This document shows, piece by piece, positions 1 to 10,135 of a stretch of 64,000 nt of DNA. Each line of letters begins with the position of its first letter. Within the stretch, counting starts at the first letter, position 1. The position numbers were made by a program, and so were the translations under genes. Under the pieces are notes generated by a model. The model made no database searches. It was not told where the DNA came from and worked only from the letters and a program-made list of their open reading frames with translations. Location of the stretch: NCBI GenBank assembly GCA_024663395.1, contig JANFAH010000076.1, forward strand, positions 62,001 through 126,000, given 5' to 3'. Origin of the DNA: Pisolithus tinctorius. Lineage: Eukaryota; Basidiomycota; Agaricomycetes; Boletales; Pisolithaceae.

Positions 1-67
1 CGTTGAAACCATCTGCCTACAACGTCACACCGCGAGGAGTACATACGGTAGTCGTCTAAAGCGTTAG

Positions 68-2161
68 TCACGTGCCCGTGCGTGTACTTGACCAATCTGC
101 AAGCTTTTTAGCTACTTCAGCAGCACATTGCAAGATAGTAGTGTCGTAGGAACCCAGATCTCCATTCAGCAGCTTTGAAAATACCCTGAACAAATCTGCC
201 CTCTCAATCTCCTCCATGAGTTCCGTGTGGGATAACTTTTCCGCATTCAAGATGTTGCGGAAACAAACCACACCCCTATGAACCAACCCAGAGTCACCTT
301 TGACCGGAATTGCTTCGGATACACCTCCTGTATCACCGACTTGAAGCGAATGATCGATGAGCCTACCGATAACCGAAAATGCCCTATGACGCTCCTTCTG
401 AAGTTCAAAGACTGCACGGCATGCACCGGTGGTACTCGTAAGCATAGCCAGCGCTCCAGAAGCAGCCATTCTGGTTGGAAGGTCTTCCACGTCCGACATC
501 GCAACAAGTAGTTGTATTTTCGAGGTTCCGGATTGGCTACCACCCTCGTTCCCTCCATACCGTGCGAAGACTTCGTCTGACCCAGCGACGAGGTTGCAGA
601 TCAATTCACAAGACGCTCTGCGAACTAGAGTGTGATCCTCGAGGAGCAAAAGCTCTACTCTGTTTAGAAGATTGGGAAAGGATGCAACTTTAGACGCGCA
701 AATAGGACTGTGAGATGCCAGATTCGTCAGTGCCATCATCGCTTCGAATTGTTGAAGAGTGCTAGCAGAAGGGTGAAGGATCAACTGCGAAAATGGTCGG
801 ACTGCGTCCATCATATTCCCTTCGTTCGGACCAAAAACCTGCATCGGTGAAGAAGTGATTGCGAGTTTTGCAAGAGCTTGAATAGGGACTAGCGCTTCAG
901 AAGGAATTGGGTCTTGGGAAGACGAGGGATACGACTTGATGGTACGCGAGAGGTTCTTTACACCACCACCTTGCAGAACTCTGCCCCTATTTCCTCTGTC
1001 CTCCACCAAGCACAAATAGATGCGACCAACAAGATTTCTTGACGCAGCACTCTCTGCCCCAGTTGCTACAGTCAATACATCCAGCACTCCACTGTCGATT
1101 GCGGTGCGGCACCTAGTCTGGACATGCATATCTGCGTCAAGCGGATGCGAGAGTTCTTCATCACCCTTAGAGCTAGACTGCTTCTCCCCCTGACCCAACT
1201 GGCGCAGCTTAGCCATCTGTCGCTCCTCCTGACTCAGACGTGGCTTGTAGGCGCAAAGATTCGCAGCGATGGCCAGAATGCCGTATAACACAGTCGTATG
1301 ATCATGCAGAACGACCGACTTCGTGCGTTTCGGAACGAGTGTAAATAACGTTCTCAGCACAGTCGTATCCGCTAATGATTGTTTGACTGAGGGAGTGACG
1401 CTAAGATACGTCAACCCTTCCACGGCATCACTGACGAAAGCACGGGTATCACTGTTACCAGCAATCATCTCCATTAGTTGGGCAGCATATTCCTCATCCT
1501 GATGCTCGACGTTTCCGGGTAAAGGTGTCTCTGCCAGGTCAGAGGAGTCGGACGCCATCCCGCGAGACAGCTTAATCAGAGCGAGAATAGCAGCGGCGCG
1601 AATGGCTCGGTCACCTGTTTGGCGGGACTGGTTTCGAAGCCAGGTGACAGCCTCGGCTGGAATGGCCATACGACAAGTCTTGTGCCCGCTCGCCTGCGCG
1701 AACAGTCGGGAAACTGCCAACGACAAGGGAGGAGAGGGAGAAACGATCAAAGTCGACAAGAGGTCAGCAAACCCGTCATCTTGGAAGATATATGAAGCAG
1801 ATTGCCTATCGACTTGGAAGAGAGCATATAGGAACGAGACACCTGCGATTATGTCGGAATCTCTGGATTCTGACAAGTGCGATGCGATAGGAGGTTGGAA
1901 GATGCGCGCGAGGGACTCCGTGCCAGCCTCTTCCTGCTGGCTTTTCCCCGATACTAAGGAACGCGCGTTTTGACAGAAAGTAGAGAGTACCAAGTACGCC
2001 TTGGTGTGTAAAGGGGGAGGATGTGAGGGTATGAACGCCGCCAGTAGTGAGGACAGTTGTTCGGGCAGAGGTGGTTGCGAGTGACGGGCCTTGTCAAGTA
2101 GAGCATCCAGGCCTTCTTCGATTTCTTGTAGGCTGCTTTCGTTGGCAGACTTGGCCTTCAT
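68..2161 (-). CDS. SHE4: UNC-45/She4/Cro1-type myosin chaperone
   Basis: Single-exon protein of 697 residues made of armadillo/HEAT-like alpha-helical repeats. It aligns by eye with the central and UCS regions of fungal She4/Cro1, the UNC-45 family that folds and stabilises myosin motor heads in the cytosol. Landmarks are the stretch around residues 250-310 (leucine-rich helices ending in ILAIAANLCAYKPRLS, then a charged EERQMAKLRQL segment) and a C-terminal UCS-like part with LANLASHS and ASCELICNLV. As in other fungal members there is no N-terminal TPR domain. The start is the first ATG after the short intergenic region shared with TRM6, 108 bp away on the other strand. Family assignment rests on overall pattern, since no single catalytic motif exists. 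Confidence 0.83.
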   Translation of the reverse strand: MKAKSANESSLQEIEEGLDALLDKARHSQPPLPEQLSSLLAAFIPSHPPPLHTKAYLVLSTFCQNARSLVSGKSQQEEAGTESLARIFQPPIASHLSESRDSDIIAGVSFLYALFQVDRQSASYIFQDDGFADLLSTLIVSPSPPLSLAVSRLFAQASGHKTCRMAIPAEAVTWLRNQSRQTGDRAIRAAAILALIKLSRGMASDSSDLAETPLPGNVEHQDEEYAAQLMEMIAGNSDTRAFVSDAVEGLTYLSVTPSVKQSLADTTVLRTLFTLVPKRTKSVVLHDHTTVLYGILAIAANLCAYKPRLSQEERQMAKLRQLGQGEKQSSSKGDEELSHPLDADMHVQTRCRTAIDSGVLDVLTVATGAESAASRNLVGRIYLCLVEDRGNRGRVLQGGGVKNLSRTIKSYPSSSQDPIPSEALVPIQALAKLAITSSPMQVFGPNEGNMMDAVRPFSQLILHPSASTLQQFEAMMALTNLASHSPICASKVASFPNLLNRVELLLLEDHTLVRRASCELICNLVAGSDEVFARYGGNEGGSQSGTSKIQLLVAMSDVEDLPTRMAASGALAMLTSTTGACRAVFELQKERHRAFSVIGRLIDHSLQVGDTGGVSEAIPVKGDSGLVHRGVVCFRNILNAEKLSHTELMEEIERADLFRVFSKLLNGDLGSYDTTILQCAAEVAKKLADWSSTRTGT

Positions 2162-2269
2162 CGTGACGGAGTGACGATTGATCGATGTGTGGGTGGATCG
2201 TCAACCTCACTAGGAAATCTAAATCAAGTGCCATATCCTCCTCGAAGCTTTTACCACCTTCTCAAGGCT

Positions 2270-4082
2270 ATGGATGTTGGAAACAATGCAGGGAATGCTC
2301 ACCATCTCCGCAGAAACAGTACCATTCAACATGGACACAATGTTCTGTTCAAACTGCCTAACGGCGAGGTCCGGAGCATAAAAGTGGAGAAAGACTCGTA
2401 TGTGTCGCGTCTGTTTTCTCTCTAGAGGTCGTTCTATTAATCCTGCACAGAACCCTATCACTAGGCCGGGTAGGCTCGTTCTTCGCAAATGAACTCATCG
2501 GGCAGCCTTACGGTTTGTCGCACGAAATACATGACAAGAAACTCAAGCGGCTTCCCCCACGCGCGACGCAAGATATCGGTGAGTGTATTGTGTCCTAGGT
2601 ATAAGTGCCAATTGAACGCGGCTTTAGAGGAGACGGATGCTACAAACGAGTTGATCAATGACGGGGATTTCGTGCAACCTCTGACTGTCGCAGAAATTGA
2701 GGATATGAAAAAATCTGGCATTCATGCATCTGTATGGTTCCCCCCTCCCTCTAGTTTCGTCGTGGGTGCTGATGTCAGAGTGGCAGGAAATTATCAAGAC
2801 TCAAATTGAGCAGCATGCCAACTATTCTTTGAAAACGGAGTACAGCAAGGAGAAGTATAAACAACGAAAAGAAGCAAAGTATGTGATCTTTCAGGATATG
2901 TAGACTTAAGTCTAATACCTGCCTTCAGATATTCCAAGTGCTTTGAGGTCATAGAGCCAACTATATACGGGGTCTGCGACTATTGGTTCAAGAAAGACCA
3001 TCACAGGATACGAGACATTCGAACCGATACGCTTTCGCAAATGCTCAATCTGGCCAATGTGCGGCCAGGGGGCAAGTACATTATCGTTGACGAAGCCTCC
3101 GGACTAGTGGTCTCTGCCGTTCTTGACCGACTTGGAGGTAGGCGGAGTGCGGCCTGGCAGGTCAAGCAAACTCACATGTGTTCGCATTTAGGCAAATGCA
3201 GAATCATCTCAATCAATGACTCCGATTCTCCCCCTGCATATCCCGTTTTGAACCTCATGAATTACGATAAAAAAGCTCTCGCGTCAGTGCTGTCAACATT
3301 GAACTGGGCAACCGCTCAAGAGGACCATGTCCCCGGTTTGTCCCTTATTGTTTCTGGCGTTGCGCCGCTCATGTAATTCCGCAGTCCACGCACCATTGGA
3401 CCCTACGCCAGGATGCGTATACTCCGAACGTCAGCGGGCGCGGCTGGACAAACGTAAGGCAGTGTCAGACGCCCTCATGAAAACTAGGTCAGAGCTATTC
3501 ACAGGGGGATTTGATGGGTATGCCAGCCTTTTCCCCTATGGAGATGCCATTGACATGTTTGCTTAGGCTACTTATCGCGAGTGACTACGATCCCTTCCAG
3601 ATTGTGGAGGCCTTGTCCCCTTACCTGGCCGGATCAGCGTCCATTGTTGTGCAGAGCCAGTTTTTACAGGTCAAGATCCTCATTGATAATGGCAATATTC
3701 CACATGGGACTGACAATTTCATCCCAGCCTCTAGCTGACCTTCAAGCCCATATGCGCCAAACTCCCAGATACCTAGCTCCGTCGATAACTGAAGGATGGC
3801 TACGTCGTTATCAGGTGTTGCCGGGCAGAACACACCCAACCATGAACACGTCCGGGTCAGGAGGCTTTCTCCTGCACGCGATTAAAGTGTGCGTGCAAAT
3901 ATTCCTTCCGTAGTGTGCTGAAAAGTGACTGACCGATGCATACCATATCGTACTTCAGTTTTGATGACACGTGTGAGTTAGGTAGTCAAAGCGGGACAGT
4001 TTCAAGAGGCCCCCCTACGCCGATGCGACTGGACTTTCAGGAAAGGGGAACGTCGGAGGGAGAGGCAAATACACAGGATTAG
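2270..4082 (+). CDS. TRM6: tRNA (adenine-58-N1) methyltransferase non-catalytic subunit TRM6/GCD10
   Basis: Non-catalytic, tRNA-binding subunit that partners Trm61 to make m1A58 in tRNA, including initiator tRNA, in the nucleus. The spliced protein has the Gcd10 signature: an N-terminal beta domain with SLGRVGSFFANELIGQPYGL, a central YGVCDYWFKKD...LNLANVRPGGKYIIVDE segment, and the C-terminal WLRRYQVLPGRTHPTMNTSG motif. Introns of about 50-65 bp restore one frame; the first acceptor is the tcctgcacag site, giving KDSTLSLGRVGSF. The last intron (3899-3958, gtgcgt...cttcag) leads into a 41-codon tail ending TQD at TAG 4080-4082. An in-frame upstream ATG at 2171 is possible but would leave only 9 bp to SHE4. 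The stop codon overlaps that of the convergent sorting-nexin gene. Confidence 0.9.
4079..4082. other. Overlapping stop codons of convergent TRM6 and MDM1
   Basis: TAG of the plus-strand TRM6 model occupies 4080-4082, and TAA of the minus-strand MDM1 model occupies 4081-4079. The coding regions therefore overlap by three bases, and the two mRNAs must overlap through their whole 3' UTRs. Both C-termini depend on a final spliced exon, and the MDM1 side is strongly supported by the conserved LVAAIFPE ending. Confidence 0.7.
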
Positions 4083-7000
4083 GGTTGGGTCACATGGGAA
4101 CTCGTCGCGAGTGTCGGCCTTTCTGGAAATATCGCAGCGACCAACTGTCCGACAGACCACGATTATCATCAGAAGGGAAATCAGGTAATTTCCCTCACCT
4201 CGTCAAGGATGGTATAGGAGATGTGTTGGTTCAGTCGACGGTTCTGCAACACGGCAAATATCCGCCGTGCTCCTCTTCGGGCATTTGACCGACCAATCAT
4301 GTTAGCTGCGAGGTCTGTGCCAGCAATGTCAAGTGGAAAGACAGAAGGAATTGAGGATTGCCTTACCGGGGACTAGGGCTGATAATTTGCGGTTAGCTTC
4401 GTTTCTGCTACGGAGTTTCTCCTCGGGCGTACGTGCTTGCGGTGGTGTTCTCATTTCCCCCCCTGGCCACAACGTGTCTCGCAACACGCCAAGGGCGTGG
4501 GCTAGTTGGCTCTCGTCATATAGAGAGCTAAGGCTCTGGCGCATCTTCCTATAAAACCGTCAGTATTTCTCAAGGTATGAGCCAGGTCGTCTGACCTCTC
4601 AATGGTGTCGCCCAGAACCTGCTGAAGAATTATGACAATAGCTTGGCGGCGAAGCCAGTTATTCTTCTTGTCAAGCTCGAAGACGGCAAGAACTAAATCG
4701 CAGATGGGGGCGGAGAAACTAGACGAGCTCGTCTCGCCATCTAGCGGCTTCAAATCCCCTGACATTTGCATCAGTGAATCCCAAGGTGTTACTTTGCCTA
4801 ACGCCTTCAGAGCCTGCGCAACTAGTTCTTCGTCGTTGACTGCGGAACCTGCTATCCCCACTAGGCTGGCTGCTTGGCGTGTGAGACGTTGAATCATCAC
4901 ATCCAGCATTGACGGGCCAAAGAACATGTCGTCGATGCTCTCCGTGACCGAGCGGTACATGGTCCGAACAAGGTGCCGGCCGTAGGAACTGGAACCTTTA
5001 GGCTCTTCATCTTTCACTTCTGACGCTATGAAAGGCGAAACTCTAGACAAAAATGCCCGCAATTCCTTACTCTCGCATACAGCGGGGATAGCGATCAAGT
5101 TCTAGTGAATGGTCAATTACATCCGAAGCTGAACGATGGTGACCTCGTTACCTGCATATACTTTTCCAACGCTTGGCGCCGAGTGTCGACAAAACTGCCG
5201 GTTAAGGATGTGACTAGCCGTTTACCTGGGAAGTCAAGCGCACGAACGAGAGCATAATTCTCGCGAAGTTGGTTGTGCATACGTAAGAATTCGTTATACC
5301 GACGAGCGACAACCCAGCCGGAAGCAAGAGTACTATCGGGTGCAAGCTGTTGCACCTCAACAAGATACCGCACAACAGACTTTCCCTCTTCTTCGCCCAC
5401 CGTCGAGTTCACTATAGATACTTTCGTGCTTTCGGGAACGAGCCGATTGGCGGTCTCTTGTTGTTCATACTGAGACTTCTGGAACTGCAGCTGTCTAATC
5501 TCTCTGGTCATCGAGGATTTCGCCTTGCGAAGGAGCCGAAGCTCTTGTGTGTCACCAGTCAATTCTGCCTTCTTGATCAGAGTGTCCAACATAGTGGCGT
5601 GGGCTTCCAATTCCTTGAGCTTGTTTTCCAAGCGACCGATCTCATACGACAGCTGGAGGTCCCCAGGACCGGCAAGTTGAAACGACTCTTTCACAGTGTC
5701 AGCACTGCTTCCAGTGCCATCTTCTTCGTCGTCTTCTGCGTTGGTATATTCATCGTCCTCTGTCATGCCGTGGGTTGTTCCGGGACCTTGAACGGTTGAA
5801 GAAAGATTACCGTCATTGCTGTGAAGATGGCGGAGCTGCTCGTCCGTAGCAATGATGTCTGTTAGAGCGGCTTGGATAGCCTGCATCCGCTCCGCCTCAT
5901 CAGCATCGCGCACTTTGTCAATGGGATCGTCGAACAGTGGTGCCCGCGCCGTTTCTGCGTCAGTCACTGGTGACATAAGGACGTCGATGTTACTGCGTGA
6001 CGCTACCGCCGACGGGTTTTTTACATATCCGGAGCCAACCGGTCGGCCTCCTGAAACGAGGTGAAGGTCAGAGAATGCGAGACTGGGTGACGATTCTGAG
6101 CGAGCAATTCGTTTAGCAGGCAGTAGATTCAACTTGGGAGTGGTGGCGGGCGGTGGTGCTATCGATCGTGATTGCGGAGCAGCCATCCTGGCATTATCAG
6201 ACGAAGAGTCTTCGAGCACTCGAAACCAGAATTCAGATTTTTGGAAATCCTCGAAGTCTTGTTCCATGCCTTGTTCGACTTCTCTTTGAGCCAACATGAC
6301 GCTTCGGCGAACCTTCTTATTTTCAAGGCCGCTTGGAGTCACCTCGTTTGACGCGTATTGGCGAATGGTATCGACGTGCTTCTTGGAAATTGATGATAGA
6401 CAAGGATGGGGAGGGGTTATGGAGAAGTATAGATCGTTAATCATGGAGACGTCCTCCCTGAGAGTGGTCGAAGCGGAGGGATCCTGAATGGGATCATCCT
6501 CATCCTCGGAGCTCGAGTCAACTGCTTCCAGCGGATTTTTGAAACTTTCCACAGTAAGCCAGAACTGAACCAGTAAAGAACGGTGTCGCCGATCCATGAA
6601 CTCCATGAAGTAGGACAGAGATGTTGGATTGCTGAGGACATCTCGGAAAGATACCCGGGATCTCGTACTTGTTTCCGACATGTTGGTGACCTTACCATAG
6701 CTATCAGTAATGACGAGAGGAAGATGATTGGATTAAGCTCACCGGATCCTCCCCTCCTCCGAGGATGGCAATACGCTGTTCAACTGTCCGCTTTGCAGTA
6801 TACAGCCTATCTAGAAATGCCACGACGTCTTCTGTCCTTTCGCCATCAATCCAATCGTCCTTTTCATGGTTAGCTGACACGACGTGAGACTTTTGTTGAC
6901 GGAGAAATAACCACTTGAACATGCCTAATAGCAGTCTTGTCCTGCGGATCTCAACCATGATATCATTCTTAAGGCGTCGTGCATCGAGTAGCGAGGAACA

Positions 7001-8193
7001 ACGATTGATACTTCGTAGAAAGGATTGAAATTTCCGGTTGTCCGTGCGGACAGTGATTGTATCCCCTCCAGAGGTAAGTTTTGACGGGGTGGATCGGTGT
7101 CGCCGCGATGATTGGGCCTCCAGGACGTTTCTCACTTTCGATACCAGCTTCCTGAGGGAAGGCGTCTGTGAGGGGGTTCACGACTCATGCGGTCTATGAC
7201 TTACTGTTGATGTATTGCAGCACCTGCCTAGATAACAAGTGAAGTGGATTGAGGATGCCAAGAAGGGAAATCACGTACGACCTGGTCTATAGTGCAATTC
7301 CAGAAGTCCGGGTCCGCAATCATATCCATTAGGGGGTAGAGTACAGTGCACGCCACAATCTCCCGCACGATGATCCTTAATACGTTGCTTTGAGCGTCCT
7401 GTTCAGGAAGAATCTGTGGGAGGATCCGGTCTACAATGCGCCTGAGGTACTGTTCTTCGTTTTGTTTCGTGAATGTGGAGGAGAGATTGTCTACGGCAGG
7501 GTGCAATCTGGCGTCCTTACTAGCATACTTGCTAGCCAGTAGCATATCCAACTCCTCCGATTGAGTAAGACGACGCTCGAGTCCCGCACCACGGAGCACA
7601 ACCTCTGACAGGCGAAATTGCTCGATATGAGTAGTGACCTTGGGTAATATGCGCTTCACAATGAGAGACGGGAAGTCAACTGCACACACACGCTGCAAAA
7701 GCTGATCCACCGACGAGTGTAGTGTGGTAGAGACTGCGGTAGGAAAGGCGGGGGATGAAGATATATCTTCGTACCAAGAAAGCACGAAGTCGCGAACAAC
7801 AAAGGTAATGACCTCGTTCAATGAGGTGGAAACCGTGGGCATGTTTGGCAACAGAGGGGACGGTGATTGGGATGGCCTATGGGACCACTGTGAACGAATG
7901 AGGACTGCTTGCCATGCTGCCGGAGTAGAAAACGCTAGTGGGCGGGCAGCATGCAACAGGGGGCTGGCGCGGTTCACTTCCTTCGCGTCTAAGCTGTAAC
8001 CGAGGGAGATGCTAGCGAGAAGACACAAAATTGCGACTAGAACGATGAAAATCGGGGCGAGGACGACAAGAACGACTGGCGACGAAGCCACGCGAGCTAT
8101 GACTGGCAAAGATATCGCGAAGAGGCCAACAAAGAGCACCGTTCTAGTGTTGATGGCAGGAGGCCCGTCGTAGAGGACGGAAAAGCGATTCAT
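4079..8193 (-). CDS. MDM1: Mdm1/SNX13-type sorting nexin (TM-PXA-RGS-PX-Nexin_C)
   Basis: Large multidomain sorting nexin of the Mdm1/SNX13/SNX25 family, which bridges the endoplasmic reticulum to vacuole/lysosome or lipid droplets. Order of domains: an N-terminal hydrophobic hairpin (about residues 18-66, TVLFVGLFAISLPVIARV and following); a PXA domain (VRDFVLSWYEDIS... IVKRILPKVTTHIEQF); an RGS-like domain (SFRDVLSNPTSLSYFMEFMD); an acidic low-complexity linker and coiled coil; a PX domain (RYNEFLRMHNQLRENY, then LDFPGKRLVTSL); and a C-terminal nexin domain (ALGVLRDTLWPGG, then IFAVLQNRRLNQH). Five or more short introns join these without frame breaks; an apparent frame change near 4560 is an intron between GDTIE and RKMRQSL. 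The protein ends LVAAIFPERPTLATSSHVTQP with TAA at 4081-4079. Confidence 0.9.
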
Positions 8194-8520
8194 TGCGTCG
8201 GATGCGCGGACAACTCTGGAAAGCTAACAACATGAGACGCGAGGGACCGGGCAAGCTAAATCAAGCAGTGCCTCGGGGTCCAGTGTCAAACGTTGCGCAC
8301 GAACTCCGGGAACAATCCAAAAGCTTTCGGGTTATGTAGCTGAATATAATCTAGCCCCTACTCGAGGTCCTCCCAGTAATAAACAGCTGCATTTCATGAT
8401 AAAACACGCGCAGGACACGACCCTTACGTAATCCAGTAGACGCCCTTCGGAAACCGAGTAATGGTCAGAATATAACCTGGTGCAAGTCTCTCGGCTTGCG
8501 ATACCCTCATCCTAATAGGC

Positions 8521-9981
8521 ATGGCCAGCACGCAAGGTCGTCCGCTGACTACCGCAGAAAGCTTTCTGTGTGGTGGTCTTGCAGCATGTATCGCTGTAAG
8601 CCCATGTTACTTTTACATGAGGGTAGCTAAATCCCGCCAGGTAACTGTTTCCAATCCTGCCGAAGTCGCAAAAACACGCATGCAGCTTCAAGGTGAACTG
8701 GCAAAAGGCGGCGGTGAAAGGGTCTACAAACATGCGCTCGACGTCCTCTCCAAGACTTGGAGAAATGAGGGAATTCGCGGGCTTCAGAGAGGTCTTGGAC
8801 CAGCTGTGTGTAGTATATCTTTCCCCGAGAGCTCTACGTTTTTGACCCTTTTTGTTAGTACGTTTACCAGGCATAGTCAATTTTTCCCGAATGAGCGAGA
8901 CACGGGGCTAAACGATTTGCTAGATGCTACTGAACGGCTCTCGGCTTGGTAGGTCCACTTTCTAATATGGGATTACCAATTTGCGGGGTGCTGACACTCC
9001 ACCAGGACTTTATGAGCCGTTCCGGCGAACCATTAATTGTATCATTGGCAGGCCGGTGACGGATCAAATACCCTTGACATCTGTAACTGCTGGTGCTGTC
9101 AGCGGTGCACTGGGAGGTTCGTCGCATTCATGTTTCAGTGCACATTTTTAACAGTGATGCAGCTGCTCTTGGAAATCCCTTATTCCTCATCAAAGCTAGG
9201 ATGCAAGTAGGTTACTCACTGCACGCTGCGACCAAACTGCAAACAGTCATTCCAGGCTTATTCCCCCGCACTGCCAGTTGGTACACAGCACTTCTACAAA
9301 AATTCTTTCGACGCCCTGTCAACAATATGGAAGTCTGAGAAAATTCGCGGTCTCTACCGTGGCGTAGACGCTGCTATCCTCCGTACTGCAATGGGTTCCT
9401 CTGTTCAACTGCCGACGTATAACTGGACAAAGAACCAACTTATTACACGCGGCATTCTGCCTGCAAATAGCGTGTGGACATATCTGGCAAGCAGTTCCGT
9501 CTCCGGCGTTTGTGTGGTATGGGTTTGTTATATTGTAATGTCATTCCATCGCATCTTATTCGTGCTGCAGTGTCTCGTGATGCAGCCTGCTGATACAGTA
9601 ATTAACCTGTTATTTACATTGTGCTCTTGTTGATAAGTTTTAGGCCCTCACAAGAATGTATAATCAGCCTACCGTGATGGGCCCTGACGGTAAGCGTCGA
9701 GGGAGCCTGTACAAGAGCCCTATCGACTGTCTCTGGAAAACCTTCAAGGTAGAGGGAGTGTATGGGTGGTACAAAGGTCTGATTGACTAATCTGCCACAG
9801 AATGTTACGCTGACGCAAGCGTATCAGGTTCAACCGCACATTTCCTACGTATTGCCCCACATACGTGTGTAGACTTTTTTATCGCGTTGTATCTGGCTCT
9901 CAACCACCTCGTCGCAGCATCATCACCCTAACTGCAAATGACATCATTCTAACTGCATACGGGAGACTCGCCTCGAGTTGA
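8521..9981 (+). CDS. OAC1: Mitochondrial carrier, OAC1 (oxaloacetate/sulfate carrier) type
   Basis: Mitochondrial inner-membrane solute carrier (SLC25 family). The spliced protein begins MASTQGRPLTTAESFLCGGL and contains SNPAEVAKTRMQLQGEL, GNPLFLIKARMQ, IRGLYRGVDAAILRTAMGSS, MQPADTALTRMYNQ, VYGWYKG and STAHFLRIAPHT. These carrier signatures and loop sequences fit the yeast Oac1/SLC25A34-35 branch (oxaloacetate, sulfate, thiosulfate or alpha-isopropylmalate). It has about nine introns. Two coding exons are tiny: 12 nt (8859-8870, YVYQ) and 25 nt (8924-8948, MLLNGSRLG). The intron between them, 8871-8923, starts GC instead of GT. The C-terminus ANDIILTAYGRLASS follows a final intron. At first sight the locus looks broken because no long ORF exists, but every exon joins in phase, so I call it intact. 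Substrate specificity is inferred from family resemblance only. Confidence 0.85.
8859..8870 (+). other. 12-nt microexon in the OAC1-type carrier
   Basis: TACGTTTACCAG encodes YVYQ, the residues expected between RGLGPA and MLLNGSRLG in Oac1-type carriers. It is preceded by a pyrimidine-rich acceptor (tttttgttag) and followed by a GC-donor intron. Skipping it would delete four residues without shifting the frame. Confidence 0.75.
8871..8923 (+). other. GC-AG intron in the OAC1-type carrier
   Basis: The 53-bp intron begins gcatag and ends gctag, with a plausible branch site ctaaac near 8908-8913. No GT donor nearby gives YVYQ followed by MLLNGSRLG in frame, whereas CAG|gcatag does. The first bases depart from the usual GCAAGT consensus. 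Confidence 0.65.
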
Positions 9982-10135
9982 CCGCATCTTACATGGTAGA
10001 ATCTCATTATCTGGTATTTAGCTGATACTACGATGTAGACGTAGAACTGGTTCCAGAGGGGACCCAGCTCCGAACCTCGACATTACTACACTGGTATGTT
10101 ACTAGATTATTGCATAGAGAAGAGGTACATGTCGA

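Noticed and set aside
4541..4620. Apparent frameshift in the nexin C-terminal domain
   Set aside because: A 47-bp GT-AG intron (gtcaga...tatag on the minus strand) joins GDTIE to RKMRQSL in frame.
8521..9981. Carrier locus as a pseudogene (no long ORF, stops in all frames)
   Set aside because: All pieces join through short introns with matching phase and the family motifs are complete, so it is a heavily intron-split gene, not a broken one.
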